Shown: in pieces, positions 23,872-34,811 of the stretch
How positions within the stretch are numbered: the stretch's first letter is position 1
How the letters are laid out: each line of letters starts with the position of its first letter
DNA from: Eublepharis macularius
Taxonomy: Eukaryota; Chordata; Lepidosauria; Squamata; Eublepharidae
Direction of reading: 5' to 3'
Assembly: GCF_028583425.1 (NCBI RefSeq)
Contig: NC_072800.1
Coordinates: 12,289,001-12,353,000 of the forward strand
DNA length: 64,000 nt
Program-made: the position numbers and the translations under genes
Notes under the pieces: model-generated
Databases searched by the model: none
What the model was told of the DNA's origin: nothing
What the model saw: only the letters and a program-made list of their open reading frames with translations

Positions 23872-24397
23872 TAGTGGAGGGTGGTGGTTTGCAACTTGGC
23901 TTGTTGCAAAGTTTGAAATAAGGTTCATAAACTCACTCCCCAACAAGAACTGATCATTAAGCATCTCCAGGCAAGCACTAAAAAAACCCAAGAAATAATC
24001 CTCACGGAAGGCAGGAAAGGGCAACTTTTCTAAAAGGCCACAGAACCCTGGGAAGGGTTGGTAGCGCCGGGACGGAGCTCTGGACAAACTGGTGTGGCAC
24101 TGGCCTTTTTAAAGTAGAAAAATAGGCCTTGAAGGAGATGGAAAAGTCCACACAGAAGATTCTGGAAAGCAACTGGCTGAGTTGAATGATCTGTGAACTG
24201 CATTATTATTGCTGTTGTTATTGCTGCTGCTGTTATATTCTGCTCTCCCTGCAGAGCAGGCTCAAAGTGGATTACATCACAATATAAAACAGGCAGCATA
24301 ATAAAACCAGATTCAGTTTATAAGATCCAGTGGCACTCCCTCCCCAAAACCCACGGGGCAGGTGGTGAAGCATGTGACGAAAACTCACTGTAATTAC

Positions 24398-24859
24398 TGA
24401 AGAAGTGAGCTGTGACCAGGGCTTTTTTTCTGGGAAGAGGTGGTGGAACTCAGTGGCGGAACTCAGGACTGCACAATGATGTCACTTTGGGCCAGCTGGA
24501 ACAAGGGGGGAGTTTTTTAAAGTTTAAATCACCCTCGGTGAAAATGGTCACATGGCCAGTGGCCCCCCCCCTGATCTCCAGACAGAGGGGAGTTTAGATT
24601 GTCCTCCATGCCACAGTACAGTGCGGAGGGCAATCCAAGCTCCCCTCTGTCTGGAGATCAGGGGGCGGGGCCACCAGTCATGTGACCATTTTCAAGAGGT
24701 GCCAGAACTCCGTTCCACCACATTCCAGCTGAAAAAAAAGCCCTAGCTGTGACTCATGAAAGCTCGTACCCTACCCCAAATGTTGTTAGTCTTTTAGGTG
24801 CTACTGGACTCTTGCTCTTTTCCACTGCTACAGACAGACTAACACAGCTGCCCATCTTG
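24398..24859 (+). mobile_element. Single-arm family P copy, split by a hAT-type MITE
   Basis: The left piece TGAAGAAGTGAGCTGTGAC (about 24398-24416) and the right piece from 24754 (TCATGAAAGCTCGTACCC, TTGTTAGTCTTTTAGGTGC, TACTGGACTCTTGCTC, GCTACAGACAGACTAAC) form one arm. Flanks TGTAATTAC at 24389-24397 and 24858-24866 look like the target duplication. After the right end the host DNA continues TAATTACACAGCAAG. Confidence 0.7.
24417..24745. mobile_element. Family H hAT-type MITE with 8-bp duplication
   Basis: Perfect duplication GCTGTGAC at 24409-24416 and 24746-24753. This copy has an extra internal block, GCACAATGATGTCACTTTGG followed by AGCTGGAACAAGGGGGGAG, that most other copies lack but that is shared with the 34.8-kb composite. 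Arms with GGTCACATGGCC and CTGATCTCCAGACAG pair with the right half. Confidence 0.85.
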
Positions 24860-26022
24860 TAATTACACAGCAAGTGTGGACTCAACTCTAATCTCTGAGA
24901 GTTGCGCTAGAAAATGTATATGGAAACAGTTATCAAGGCATATAATTCCTGATGAAAAATCAGGGGATGCGTCTGTACTGAACTGGAGGAATTTTGAAGT
25001 TTGATTTTTGTTTCCCGCACCATGCCAATAATTAGAGGGATACATTCCATCCCAGAAACTTTGCAAATATTCGAAGATAAATTACATTAATTTCCCTTGA
25101 AATTTCTACAAAAGTTTCATCTAAGCCGATCTTCCAAATGCATACTGAATTTCACTTTAAATGGGGCAATTTTAGCAGTAAATACAGTCTTGCTTGGCCA
25201 GATGTGATTTTATGCTTTAGTCATACAAAGGGCAGAAATAGGACCTGTTATTAAAAGGAAGGAATTGCTGGCGATTAATTAGGAGATAGCGGGAAGTGAT
25301 TGTAAGTAGGTCGTAAGAAAGCAAAGAAATGGCGGGAAGAGGATTGAGGGATGGTTGAGCATTCCCCTCAGCCATAAGTGATGTGGTCCTTTATTTGAAG
25401 CTCAAAATCATTCTGTTTGAAGGAAGAAGGACCCCTGGGAAGAATTGTTTTACACTGAAGTTTCTTAATTTTTTTTAACAATGCACTTAATTAAACGTTA
25501 GAATTTATCCTGTGTCCTTTTAACGCTATCTGATCAAAAGTGTTGGAGACACACTGGAAAAACATGGCAATTCGGATGCTCACCATGTGTTCCTGTGCAA
25601 AGTTATATCCTTCTAAGCCAAGTGAAGTCAGTGGGTATAGAAAAGAGTAAATGCTTAGGACTGTACTGTAGGACTCTGAGATAAAATTTTGCACAAATGG
25701 AGCTGCTCTTGAAACTGGCTATTGTGCGCTCTCGCTCTCGCTCTCCTGCCTGAGGCTCCCACACATTTGGCTTTCCGCAAACTGTGTAAAACAGAACTGT
25801 TCGGGAAGGCATTTTTGTAGAGGAATAAGACGGTATTATAACCAAATGATTCAGGAATACATTGCAATAGAGAGAATGGGACTTGTAGACTATACTATCA
25901 ATGAACGTTATCTGTTGCTGTATGTTTTTATCCGGCTCTCACTACATTCTATTTATGTTATACCATTTCTTGGCATTGTTTAACATGTCGTTAAGGTATT
26001 AGTATTAGTTTGAGATTTCTGC

Positions 26023-26154
26023 AAAAAATCCACCTCAGATGATTGATAAAGTGCATTTAAAGTGCATTATCCAATGTGTGCGGAAGGCTGATTCCGCACA
26101 CATTGGATAATGCACTTTAAATGCACTTTATCAATTGTTTGAGGTGGATTTTTT
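26023..26154. mobile_element. 132-bp near-perfect hairpin MITE
   Basis: Arms of about 62 bp: AAAAAATCCACCTCA ... GCATTATCCAATGTGTGCGG pairs with CCGCACACATTGGATAATGC ... TGAGGTGGATTTTTT, with only a few mismatches and a short loop. Partial relatives follow at about 26166-26235 and 26352-26392 (GAAGTGCATTATCCAACGTG, TGCGGAATCACTCTTA). It is nested within a LINE tail. Confidence 0.7.
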
Positions 26155-26435
26155 GTTCTGCACACAAAAAAATCCATTCCAAGTGATCTATAAAGAGAAT
26201 TGGAAGTGCATTATCCAACATGTGCGGAATCACTCTTAACAATTTGCCAAGAGTGGTTTTGATAATGTCTTTTATGGCTTAGTTTTAATCCCTTTCTTGT
26301 TTGTACAGTACGGTTTTATCATTTCTTGTATTAAATTTGGATTTAAAAAAAAGGAAGTGCATTATCCAACGTGTGCGGAATCACTCTTAGTCCTACTACA
26401 TTGTTTATTTGATTGCACTGACTTACATGATGTAA

Positions 26436-26574
26436 AGAAGAGCAAGAGTCCAGTAGCACCTGAGTCACAGCATGAGGGAAAGCTCCTACCCTACCACAAA
26501 TGTTGTTAGTCTTATAGGTATTGGACCCTTGCTCTTTTCTCCTGCTACAGACAAACGTGGCTACCCATCTTGAT
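26436..26574. mobile_element. Short family P element with 14-bp duplication
   Basis: Flanks CTTACATGATGTAA (26422-26435) and CTTACATTATGTAA (26575-26588) match at 13 of 14 positions. Contains AGAGCAAGAGTCCAGTAGCAC on the left and TTGTTAGTCTTATAGGTATT ... GCTACAGACAAACGTGGCTA on the right. The central stem is mostly deleted. Confidence 0.7.
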
Positions 26575-27616
26575 CTTACATTATGTAATCCGCCTTGAGT
26601 CTCAGTGAGAAAGGTGGACTGTAAATAAAATAAATACATAAAATAAACATGGAGGATCGCTGACTTCTTGCTGTTACAGCATCACATTCTGTGCATGTCC
26701 TCCTTCCCACTCCACATCATGCACTGCTGCTGGGTCAGGTGGGAAAATACATTACAGGATGATGACACAACACAGGGTCAGGGAACCGGTAGCTTGGATC
26801 AGCCGTCACTCAGACCATGGCTTTATGAAATCAACTGTGGTCAGTGCAATTATCAGAATGCAGGCCACCCCACTAACTACAGTTCGTTAGGGTCTGTCAA
26901 ACCAGGGTTTGGTGCTATGGATTGAAGTTAATTTAAAATTTATAGTATTATGTTGGTTTAAGCTAGCTCATGTCACAGTTTTGCATGGTGTTTGAATGCA
27001 GAGATCCTGGTTTAATTCTGACTTGCTCTTTGGTGATTTCCCAGGCTACAGAGAGAAGGAAATGAAACCAGCATTTTTAGAAGCAAGTCAGGGTTTGAAC
27101 AATTGTCTGAGATTTGAATCCCGGTTTCACACACTAACCTGTAGTTCAAACAAGCCTTGTCTGAATCAGGTCTGGGTATTCCTGGGGAGAGATGAAAACT
27201 TGACCTAGGGAATACTGTTTTAAGCAAGAGCCCCATATTGCACATGCATAGTTCCACCCTGACCTTTGACATATGTACCAGCATGTTTACCTGAACATCA
27301 CTTTTGCATTGCTATGAGCAGCAAATTTGTATAACCTTTGACCTAAAATGCAGATTTCAGTTTTGCAAATGCTGAATTTATTTTTTAAAATAAGGGAAAT
27401 GTTTTCTTTTGAAAAAATTACTGCATTTCGATCCTGCCTTCCATCCAAGGAGTTCAAAGCCATGTGCATCAAGCAGTGTACCACTATCCTGTGAGGTAGA
27501 TTAAGCTGAAAGACAGTCATGCAGTTATGCACTGCAGCTGACCAGAGATTCGAACCCCAGTCCCCAGTCCAAATTCAACACTCTTTCTGCTATGGCACAC
27601 TGTGTCTTCTAGCCAT

Positions 27617-28546
27617 GGCCAAATCCACACGGCTCAAGTTTGCCGCTATTTTCCCGCTATTTATGCACTCCTCAGAGGGCTGTTCATATAATCTTACCTC
27701 AATCCCGCCATTCTATCGTATCTGTTGCGCTGCGCCTCAGACGAGGTTGTCACACTTTCAAACACTTCTCTTGCGCAGTTCTCACCATGGATGCGAACAA
27801 ATAGAAGGGGTTCCCAAAGAGACCGCCCCCTCTTAACCACCCCCACTTCCTTGTTTCTTGCCTTTCTGGTATACCATCCCTCTTTGCCAAGCAATTCTTA
27901 TGGTCCCAACTCTGTCCGAGGCATGCCTGCACCCCCGTCCTGTTTATTTATTTATTTTTTAAAGGGGGCATTACTGGCGCTATTGCGCAGTCCCATTCAT
28001 GAAGATCACCCACAAGCAGTTTGAGAAGTGGCATTGTAAAAAGTCCGTGGAGGCATCGGGGGGGCGGGGTGCCATTTTTTTTTTACAGTAAATAATGTTT
28101 CACTGCCGAAGGAGAGCCTAGGTAATTTCTGATAAGTGGACTGTGCCTGCAAAGGTTGACTCTTTCTGGGTTTGTTTTTTAAAAAAATATATTAAAATTA
28201 TTGGTATAGCGAAAAATTGCTATCCTATAATTATAGTTGAGCGGTAACATTAACCAATCGCAGGCATCAATGGGGGTGTGGCCCCGCCATTGCAATTGAG
28301 CAGAAAATCGATATAGCAAAAATCTAGCATTAAATTTTTTTTAAAAGCTATGTGATGTCGTCATCAGCAGTGACGGATCTAAACCCGCCCCGTATCGCAC
28401 GATTCTCCCAGGGATGTGAATGGAGTATAGCGCGACGCTGGCGCAGTAAAAGAGGGGATGTGAACACAGACTGGGACATTGCGGGATAGAATCCAGCGCA
28501 ACTATTGCGTATGAAAAGCGGAAGGTAGGGAAGTGTGGATTCGGCC
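27617..28546. mobile_element. 930-bp GGCC-ended DNA element with 3-bp duplication (family G)
   Basis: Termini GGCCAAATCCACACGG and the inverse GTGTGGATTCGGCC, flanked by CAT on both sides (27614-27616 and 28547-28549). Shorter members with GGCCGTTTCCACAC-type ends occur at 33397 and 63171. The interior contains TATAGCGAAAAATTGCTAT-type repeats but no recognisable transposase; the open frames within are short and unrelated to known proteins as far as I can tell. Confidence 0.65.
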
Positions 28547-28564
28547 CATGTAAATCCAAGAGAG

Positions 28565-28897
28565 AATAACGGAGATAACAGAGTAGGTTGGCCCTTCAAC
28601 TTACTGAATAATTTCCAACAGGTTGCAACCCTGGAGGGTCACTGATGCTAGGAGTAAATTCTATTTATAAAATACTTTTCTAGATCCTGATATTGGAGAC
28701 ATGGTGCAACAATCTAAAATAATCTAAAATCTAAAATAATAACGGAGATAACAGAGTAGGTTGGCCCTTCAACTTACTGAATAATTTCCAACAGGTTGCA
28801 ACCCTGGAGGGTCACTGATGCTAGGAGTAAATTCTATTTATAAAATACTTTTCTAGATCCTGATATTGGAGACATGGTGCAACAATCTAAAATAATC
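28565..28897. repeat. Exact 173-bp-period tandem duplication
   Basis: A block starting AATAACGGAGATAACAGAG at 28565 reappears at 28738. The roughly 160-bp core, up to GTGCAACAATCTAAAATAATC, shows no difference between copies, and the short linker ATCTAAAATCTAAAAT between them repeats the end of the unit. It is 185 bp upstream of an NR4A3 exon. Perfect identity means either a very recent duplication or an assembly artefact. Confidence 0.9.
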
Positions 28898-29082
28898 ATA
28901 ACATGTTCAAAAGTATTTTAAAAGATACATAAAATACACAGAGCAAACAATTCACAATTATTTTCTTATCTGAAATGTCCACCTCAATTCAAGGACAAAT
29001 GTAAAAAAACTGTTGAAGCATCCCAGACAGACAGATGGACGGACATAATTTCTCTCTCTTTTTGGACTGTTTTTTCTTCCAG

Positions 29083-29282
29083 TACTGTTCTACTGAGCAG
29101 GCCTCTGCAGGTACAGATGCTGAACATGTCCAGCAGTTCTACAACCTTCTCACGGCCTCCCTCGACATATCCAGGAGCTGGGCAGAAAAAATCCCAGGAT
29201 TTATGGACCTCCCAAAGGAAGATCAAACGTTACTCGTCGAATCATCTTTTTTGGAGCTTTTTGTACTGAGACTGTCCATCAG
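29083..29282 (+). CDS. NR4A3 coding exon 4: ligand-binding domain, N-terminal part
   Basis: This 200-bp exon encodes residues 407-472 plus two bases of codon 473. It starts [20 protein letters not shown] and contains [19 protein letters not shown], the signature region [19 protein letters not shown] and VLRLSIR. This is the start of the helical ligand-binding fold, whose pocket is filled by bulky side chains in NR4A receptors. Acceptor TTCTTCCAG; donor AG|GTAAGT, phase 2. Confidence 0.97.
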
Positions 29283-30730
29283 GTAAGTCTCAGAAACGAT
29301 TCAATTTGTGCAAAAGAACCTGACTTCTTCAGTATTCAGAAATAAAACAGTGAGGCTGTGCGCGTCTCTAAAACAGTAGTCAACAAGGAGTTACAGAGAT
29401 CCAATTTAATTTGGTTTCTTACTGTGGGAACTGGCAGGAAGCCTGACCCGGCAACAGGCAACCTTACGTGACTTCACCATCAAGGGCTTGATTCGAGTCT
29501 AAACTAAAGTAAGAGTCAGGGGGGAAATTCCCCTTCAATAATTAGAAGTTTTGATTCTCCTCCGTTTCTTGGGAATTCCTTTTTTTAAAATATCCAAATC
29601 AGCATTAACTTGCATGTGCAGAGGTACATGAAGCAAACCAATAGTGACCTGGGACTGACGCATAAAATGGTCCCGGTCTGTTTCACTTCTACCCGCAGGA
29701 CTGAGTGCTTTTCTCCACAATTTAGAAAAAAACCCTACTCTCAACACATTGAAAATCAGATGGCAGGAGAAGGGGGTCTGTGTTATCCATCTCCCCAGTG
29801 TGCTAAGCTTTCTGAGGACGTGGATCTGCTTCCATGGATGAACACTGACATTTGTGACCCTCTCGTGTGTCTGAAGCACAGCAGTCTACAAGCAGTTCTG
29901 CCACGCGATCTGTAATGTGTATAAACCAGCCTACAAGTTGCAATTCCCCACATGCTTATCAGGGTCAAAAACCCACTGATGTCGGTGGAATTTATTTCCA
30001 AATAAACATGTGTAGAACCAAGCTGCCAGACGCCCCTGGAATTCCTGGTTCATGTAAATATATCCAAAATTTCTCAGAATGTTTATTCATTGGGTATCAA
30101 AGCCCTCAGTCAACAAACCCTGAAACAGCAGACCCTGGTGTGGTGGTTAAGGGCAGCAGGACTCTAATCTAGAGAACCGGGTTTGATTCCCCACTCCTCC
30201 GCTTGAAGCCAGCTGGGTGACCTTGGGTCAGTCACAGCTCTTTCAGAGCTCTCTCAGCCCCTTCACCTGACAGGGTGATTGTTGTGGGGATAATAATAAC
30301 ATACTTTGTAAACCGTTCTGAGTGGGTGTTAAGTTGCCCTGAAGGGTGGTATATAAATCAAATGTTGTTGTTGTTATTAACTTTGGGTACCTTTAAATAT
30401 GTCCTGAGTCCCCGGTATCATCCCCTATAGAAGTTCCCATTCTATATTTTTGTTGTGTTTAAAACCAAATGTCCCACTTTGCCACTGCAATGCTAAGTGA
30501 ATTTACACACTTCTCCATTAAAGTTACCGGTCTTAGCTGGCACTGAACTGTACACACGCCATAGTCATAAGATGCTCACTTGCTTGATTTTAACCCAAGA
30601 AAGGGCTTAGATGAACGCATATGCACACTAAGGGGTGCTGGAAGTTAGATGGTGTACATTGAACAGTGGGCAATGCACATGCAGGTCAGATACATATTCA
30701 TATGTGCATCTTTTCTTTAATCCATTCAAG
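29283..30730 (+). other. NR4A3 intron between coding exons 4 and 5
   Basis: A 1.45-kb intron, donor GTAAGT and acceptor ATTCAAG. It contains the SINE at 30132-30380. Nothing was recognised in the rest. Confidence 0.75.
30132..30380 (+). mobile_element. tRNA-derived SINE (Sauria-type)
   Basis: Plus-strand copy: GGTGTGGTGGTTAAGGGCAG, GGTTTGATTCCCCACTCC, GAAGCCAGCTGGGTGACC, then TAATAATAACATACTTTG and GGTGGTATATAAATCAAATG with a (TTG)n/TTATTA tail. Confidence 0.85.
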
Positions 30731-30909
30731 ATCTGACACCGCTGAAGATAAGTTTGTTTTCTGCAATGGACTCGTGCTTCATAGACTTCAGTGCCTTCGT
30801 GGATTTGGGGAGTGGCTCGACTCCATTAAAGACTTTTCCTTAAATTTACAGAGCCTCAACCTTGATATCCCAGCCTTAGCATGCTTATCAGCTCTAAGTA
30901 TGATCACAG
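30731..30909 (+). CDS. NR4A3 coding exon 5: ligand-binding domain, middle part
   Basis: This 179-bp exon completes codon 473 and encodes residues 474-532 plus one base of codon 533. It reads [20 protein letters not shown], then [20 protein letters not shown] and [19 protein letters not shown]. Acceptor ATTCAAG; donor G|GTAAGC, phase 1. The length is as expected for this exon in the NR4A family. Confidence 0.97.
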
Positions 30910-31372
30910 GTAAGCACTCTCTGGTTGAAAAATATCCCTGCAAGTGATTTTACAAGAAATAATATGTTTGAGTAAAACTGTCCAGACGCAGTTGCAGAAT
31001 TCCAGATACAATGTGTGCCATTTTTAAACACTTGCGATGGCCAGATTGAAAACGAGCTTCTGTATTGCACGCATCCAGTTCAGAGAAGGTGATGCTGGGT
31101 TCTTGCTACTGTGTTTTCCATTTGACCCACTATAATCTGATGTTGCAATTGCTTAAAAAAATTCCATCATTCAAAATTTCTGCCCAACAAGCTTCGACTT
31201 ATTACTGCCAGGGCCCACTGATATTTATCTAATTCCATTGGATTTAAATAGTCTTGAACTCCTGCTGTTTATCTTGGGCTGAATCTTGCCACTTTTGCTA
31301 GCAATTTGCAGTAAACAACAGACCTCATTTGTGCGTGATCCAATTCAACCATTTGGTGCATTTATGCCCATA

Positions 31373-31582
31373 GATCCAGAGGAGTTAGCTGTGTTCGTCT
31401 GCAGTTGCAAAATAGTAAAGAGTCCAGTAGCGCCTTTAAGACTAACCAACTTTATTGTATCATAAGCTTCGACAACCACAGATTTCTTCGTCAGATGCAT
31501 CTGATGAAGAGAGTTGTGGTTCTCGAAAGCTTACGCTACAATAACGTTGGTTAGTCTTAAAGGTGCTAGTGGACTCTTTACT
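31373..31582. mobile_element. Family P palindromic element with 12-bp duplication
   Basis: TTTATGCCCATA occurs at 31361-31372 and 31583-31594. Begins GATCCAGAGGAGTTAGC, and the two inverted arms meet around GATGCATCTGATGAAGAG. It is the third copy with matching ends, so the element limits (GATCCA...GGAG and CTCTTTAC) are well defined. Confidence 0.8.
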
Positions 31583-31849
31583 TTTATGCCCATAAAATCA
31601 GTGGGATAGTTGCCCTTGCCCTTTCCATGGCCATTGGTCCCCTAAACCTATTCAGCTTCCTTTGGAAAACGAATCTACCAGATGAAGAGGATCAGGATTA
31701 GATATTGTAACCAATGCTAGATGGGGCTATCACTCGACATACCACAGAGTGGTACCAGAGGGTAGGATGATGGTCTAGCTGAGCCGAGCCAAGGGCACCT
31801 GCATAACAAAGGGCACTGGCTTTGGAGACAGGTGCTATACTCAGGCAAA

Positions 31850-32110
31850 AGGTTACCAGGGTTAGTGGGAAATCTGTCGCTGACAGCCCCCGACCCCTGC
31901 CACCACCAGTAGAAGGGAAATGACATCGTGATGCCATTTCTGGAGGCAGCTCAGAAGTGACATCATGCCGCTTTAGGATTCAGTGGAAAACCTATGGTAA
32001 AACAATAGAGATTCCACCGAATCCTAGAGCAGCATGATGTCACTTCAGGTTCAACCTGGAAATGACATCATGCAGTCGGCATGGCAGTTTCCCCAAGTCC
32101 CTGCCCCCCA
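31850..32110. repeat. Inverted repeat of unknown family
   Basis: GAAGTGACATCATGCCGC, CTTTAGGATTCAGTGGAAA and its inverse around 31955-32050 form a hairpin. Flanking GC-rich text (CCCCGACCCCTGCCACCACC; CCCCAAGTCCCTGCCCCCC) suggests a larger MITE. Boundaries not determined. Confidence 0.4.
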
Positions 32111-32384
32111 GTTTCCCATGAGCCGCTCCTCAGATGTCTTCCCACTAGGCAGGATAAGAAATGGCAGCAGCCCCGTTAGATTGAAAGAACTCGAAGCAGC
32201 TGGGATTGGGAATTAGCAAACTGACTTGGAAGCAGAAGGAGGTAAGCAGACCATCTTGCTGGCCTCGCTCATTGTACAGGATTGCAAGTTGCTAGCCAGA
32301 GAAGGCAGACAGGAGAAGAGGATATTAATTGCCACCAAAACACAACCCGACAAGCCTGAGAATGGAATGTGGCTGATGCCTCTT

Positions 32385-33396
32385 ATTTATGTTATTTATA
32401 GTCCGCCTTTCTCACTGGAACTCAAAGTGGATTACAAAGGGTAGGATTAATGCAATCAGTGGCGGGACACTCAGTGAACAGTGCAATAAAGTATGAATAA
32501 CATTAACTCAAATACAAGCATAGATCCAAACACAGAGCTGAAACAGCACTGAAATGAAACATAAGCCATTTAACACGACATATTAAATGACACAGAAACT
32601 AATCAGAAGGGGCATACATACATCAGCTGTAGCATAGCAGTTAAGAGGTTGGGCTGCGAATCAGCGCTCTGCTGGTTCGAATCCCACGACTGCCAAGAGC
32701 TCTGCAGGTGGCCTCGGGTAAGCCCCTCCTCTCAGCCTCAGCTCCCCAGCTCTATTGTGGGGATAATAATAACACTGACTTTGTTCACCACTCTGAGAGG
32801 GGCACTAATCTGTCTAGAAGAGCAGTCTATAAGCGCAGTTGTTATGCAGTGTTGTTTACAGTCCTTTTACCACAAGCATCTCTCTGAGCCATTTCTTCAC
32901 AGCACACCCCAATTTTCACCCTGTGTGAAAAAGCTCTCCTGAATAATTCGGGTTTGTGTCATTTTCAGAAAGCCAGGAGAGTGGAAACTTTTCTGACCTC
33001 TCCAGGTAGGCCGTTCCCCAAGGTGGGGGCCACCACAAAGAAAGCCTGTGTACCGGCCGCTGTTCATCTTGCCCATTTGCAGGGTGGAACTGGCAGAAGG
33101 CCCCGATCCGTTGAGTGGAACTGCTGAGGCGAGCATAGGGAGAGAGGCGGGCCCCACAGATACGAAGGGCACAGGCCATGAAGGGCCTCAAGTGATCGAA
33201 CTGGGCTTGGTAACTGATGGGTAGCCAGTGGAGTGACTGCAGCATAATAGTCACAGACATCCTCCGCATGGCTCCTGACGATGATCAAGCTGCAGCATTT
33301 GGCACCAACTGGAGTCTCTGAATTGACCGTGAAGGGAGACGGATGTAGAGTTTGTCACAGTAGTCTAGTCTGGGTGTTACCATGGCAGGAATTCAT
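32385..33396 (-). mobile_element. L2/CR1-type LINE 3' region, minus strand, with nested SINE
   Basis: On the minus strand a decayed C-terminal reverse-transcriptase region is recognisable between about 33280 and 32910: LQSLHWLPISYQAQFDHL, RLSLWWPPPWGTAYLERSE. The 3' end reads GTAATCCACTTTGAGTTCC / AGTGAGAAAGGCGGAC near 32390-32440. It is interrupted by the SINE at 32624-32847, and its upstream end is at or beyond the family G insertion at 33397. Non-functional. Confidence 0.65.
32624..32847 (+). mobile_element. Second tRNA-derived SINE type
   Basis: Begins CAGCTGTAGCATAGCAGTTA, with B-box-like GGTTCGAATCCCA, then CCTCAGCTCCCCAGCTC, TAATAATAACACTGACTTTG and AGTCTATAAGCGCAGTTG. Distinct from the Sauria-type copies in its head and tail. 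A minus-strand relative lies at 39341-39590. Confidence 0.7.
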
Positions 33397-33547
33397 GGCC
33401 GTTTTCACGCTGCTTACCGGCCACGGAACATCGCGCCGAGCTCCCGGAACGACAGCATCTCCCTGGCACGATTTCGCACGACTCGACGCTGTCATTCCGG
33501 GAGCTTGGCGCGATGTTCCGTGGCTGGTAAGCAGCGTGAAAACAGCC
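33397..33547. mobile_element. Family G MITE
   Basis: GGCCGTTTTCACGCTGCTTA at the left and the inverse TAAGCAGCGTGAAAACAGCC at the right. The interior CACGGAACATCGCGCC is also inverted on the other side. Flanks CAT (33394-33396) and CAG (33548-33550) suggest a 3-bp duplication with one change. Confidence 0.7.
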
Positions 33548-34009
33548 CAGGGGGCCAGATTGACCATGTGACGATATGGGGCTATTTTCCAGGCTAGCCT
33601 GATTTGGGGGAGAGCCTTTTTTTTCCAGCTGCAGAAACTTGCTTCTGTCTCAGCAGTGCTGGATCTTGACTGCTGGGTGCAGATGGGGTGGCAAGCCCAG
33701 TGCCTGGCAAGAGACAGGGAAACCAGGTTGGCACCCTCATGCCAACTTAAGTTTTCTTTGTTATCTCATCTCCCCAAGGCTTCTGTCATGCGCTTTTGGC
33801 ATTGAGCCCCACGCAGGTACCAATCCTGTGGCAGCCCCGCAAGGAATAAAGTATTAAGACCAACAGAAGAGAAGACACATTATGAGAAACGCTCAGGGTG
33901 TCTCATTCACATTTACCTTTGCACATCCATTCTTCTAGGGCTTACCATTTGTTGGGCTGAACACGTACCAAAGCTAGCAAAAGAAAGAACAATTAGTGAT
34001 GTGTTTGCG

Positions 34010-34235
34010 GCAGGACTGTAATCTGGAGAACAGGGTTTGATTCCCCACTCCTCCACTTGAAACCAGCTGGGTGACCATGGGTCAGTCACAGCTCTCTTGG
34101 AGCTCTCTCAGCCCCACCCCCCTCACAGGGTGATTGTTGAGAGGATAATAATAACGCGCTTTGTAAAACGAGTGGATGTTAGGTTGTCCTGAAGGGCGGT
34201 ATATAAGTCGAATGTTGTTGTTGTTATTATTGCCT
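34010..34235 (+). mobile_element. tRNA-derived SINE (Sauria-type), 5' truncated
   Basis: Starts inside the tRNA-like head (GCGGCAGGACTGTAATCTGG), keeps GGTTTGATTCCCCACTCC, GCCAGCTGGGTGACC and CACAGGGTGATTGTTG, and ends GGGCGGTATATAAGTCG with (TTG)n TTATTATTG. Confidence 0.8.
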
Positions 34236-34811
34236 GGTATGATAACAAGCCTGTCAGGATCCTTGAAAGGCTACCAGAGAATGCATCCAACCCCCGAGAC
34301 ATGTAACCTTATAGCATCCCATTGATCTAACAGAAACATCTTCCTAAAACAGAGTGATTGTCATAGGCTAGTAGTAGTGATCAGGCAGTAAATGTTGATG
34401 CAATTCGTAACATCCATCCTCACTGACCCCCACCCACTCACCCACTCAAAGGATGAGAATGTTTCTAGATGCCTATCCTTGAATAGGAACTGACCCTGTT
34501 TGGCCTCGTAGGGCTATGCTTCCATTATATTGATTTTATACCAGTCTAACAGTCTGTGGGTTTCCCAAAAGAACATTGGGGGTTGTAGTTTGGTTATAGT
34601 GCTGAAGCTTCTCAGTTAATGCTTCGTTCTTCTCATGGAACTATAATTCACAAGGTTGCCTGGGGAGCAGTAAGGACAAGTTTAATTCTGAAATGTTAAT
34701 ATACCCCTAGTATCATATGACTCATTATCACAAAAGTTATTTTTGCTCAAATCTGTATTCCTGTGTGTTTCAGCAAAGCACAGCCCTTGCCACACGTGGA
34801 ATATATATGGG

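Larger units (their letters stand above)
25690..26645 (+). mobile_element. L2/CR1-type LINE 3' region, nested insertions
   Basis: The stretch resembles the LINE copy at 47.1-47.7 kb (GCTTTCCGCAAACTGTG and TTCGGGAAGGCATTTTTGTA beside GCTTTCTGCAAACAATG and TTCAAAAAGGCTTTTGTAT). It ends with TAATCCGCCTTGAGTCTCAG, GAGAAAGG and an AATAAAATAAATA tail. It is interrupted by the hairpin at 26023-26154 (and related fragments to about 26235, and again near 26352-26392) and by the family P copy at 26436-26574. Coding frames are decayed. Confidence 0.6.
14553..29082 (+). other. Large NR4A3 intron (14.5 kb) between hinge and ligand-binding exons
   Basis: Donor GTAGGT, acceptor TTCTTCCAG at 29082. It holds many nested repeats, listed separately. 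Stretches where I recognise nothing include 14.6-16.9, 17.5-17.8, 19.0-20.6, 21.3-21.6, 22.34-23.0, 23.9-24.38, 24.9-25.69 and 26.65-27.4 kb. A degraded tRNA-SINE-like stretch may lie at about 27.42-27.60 kb (TTCGAACCCCAGTCCCC). The 2.3 kb directly after the hinge exon is notably free of recognisable elements. Confidence 0.7.

Noticed and set aside
28565-28897. CRISPR-like or satellite array
   Set aside because: Only two copies of one 173-bp unit are present, without spacers; the genome is a vertebrate.
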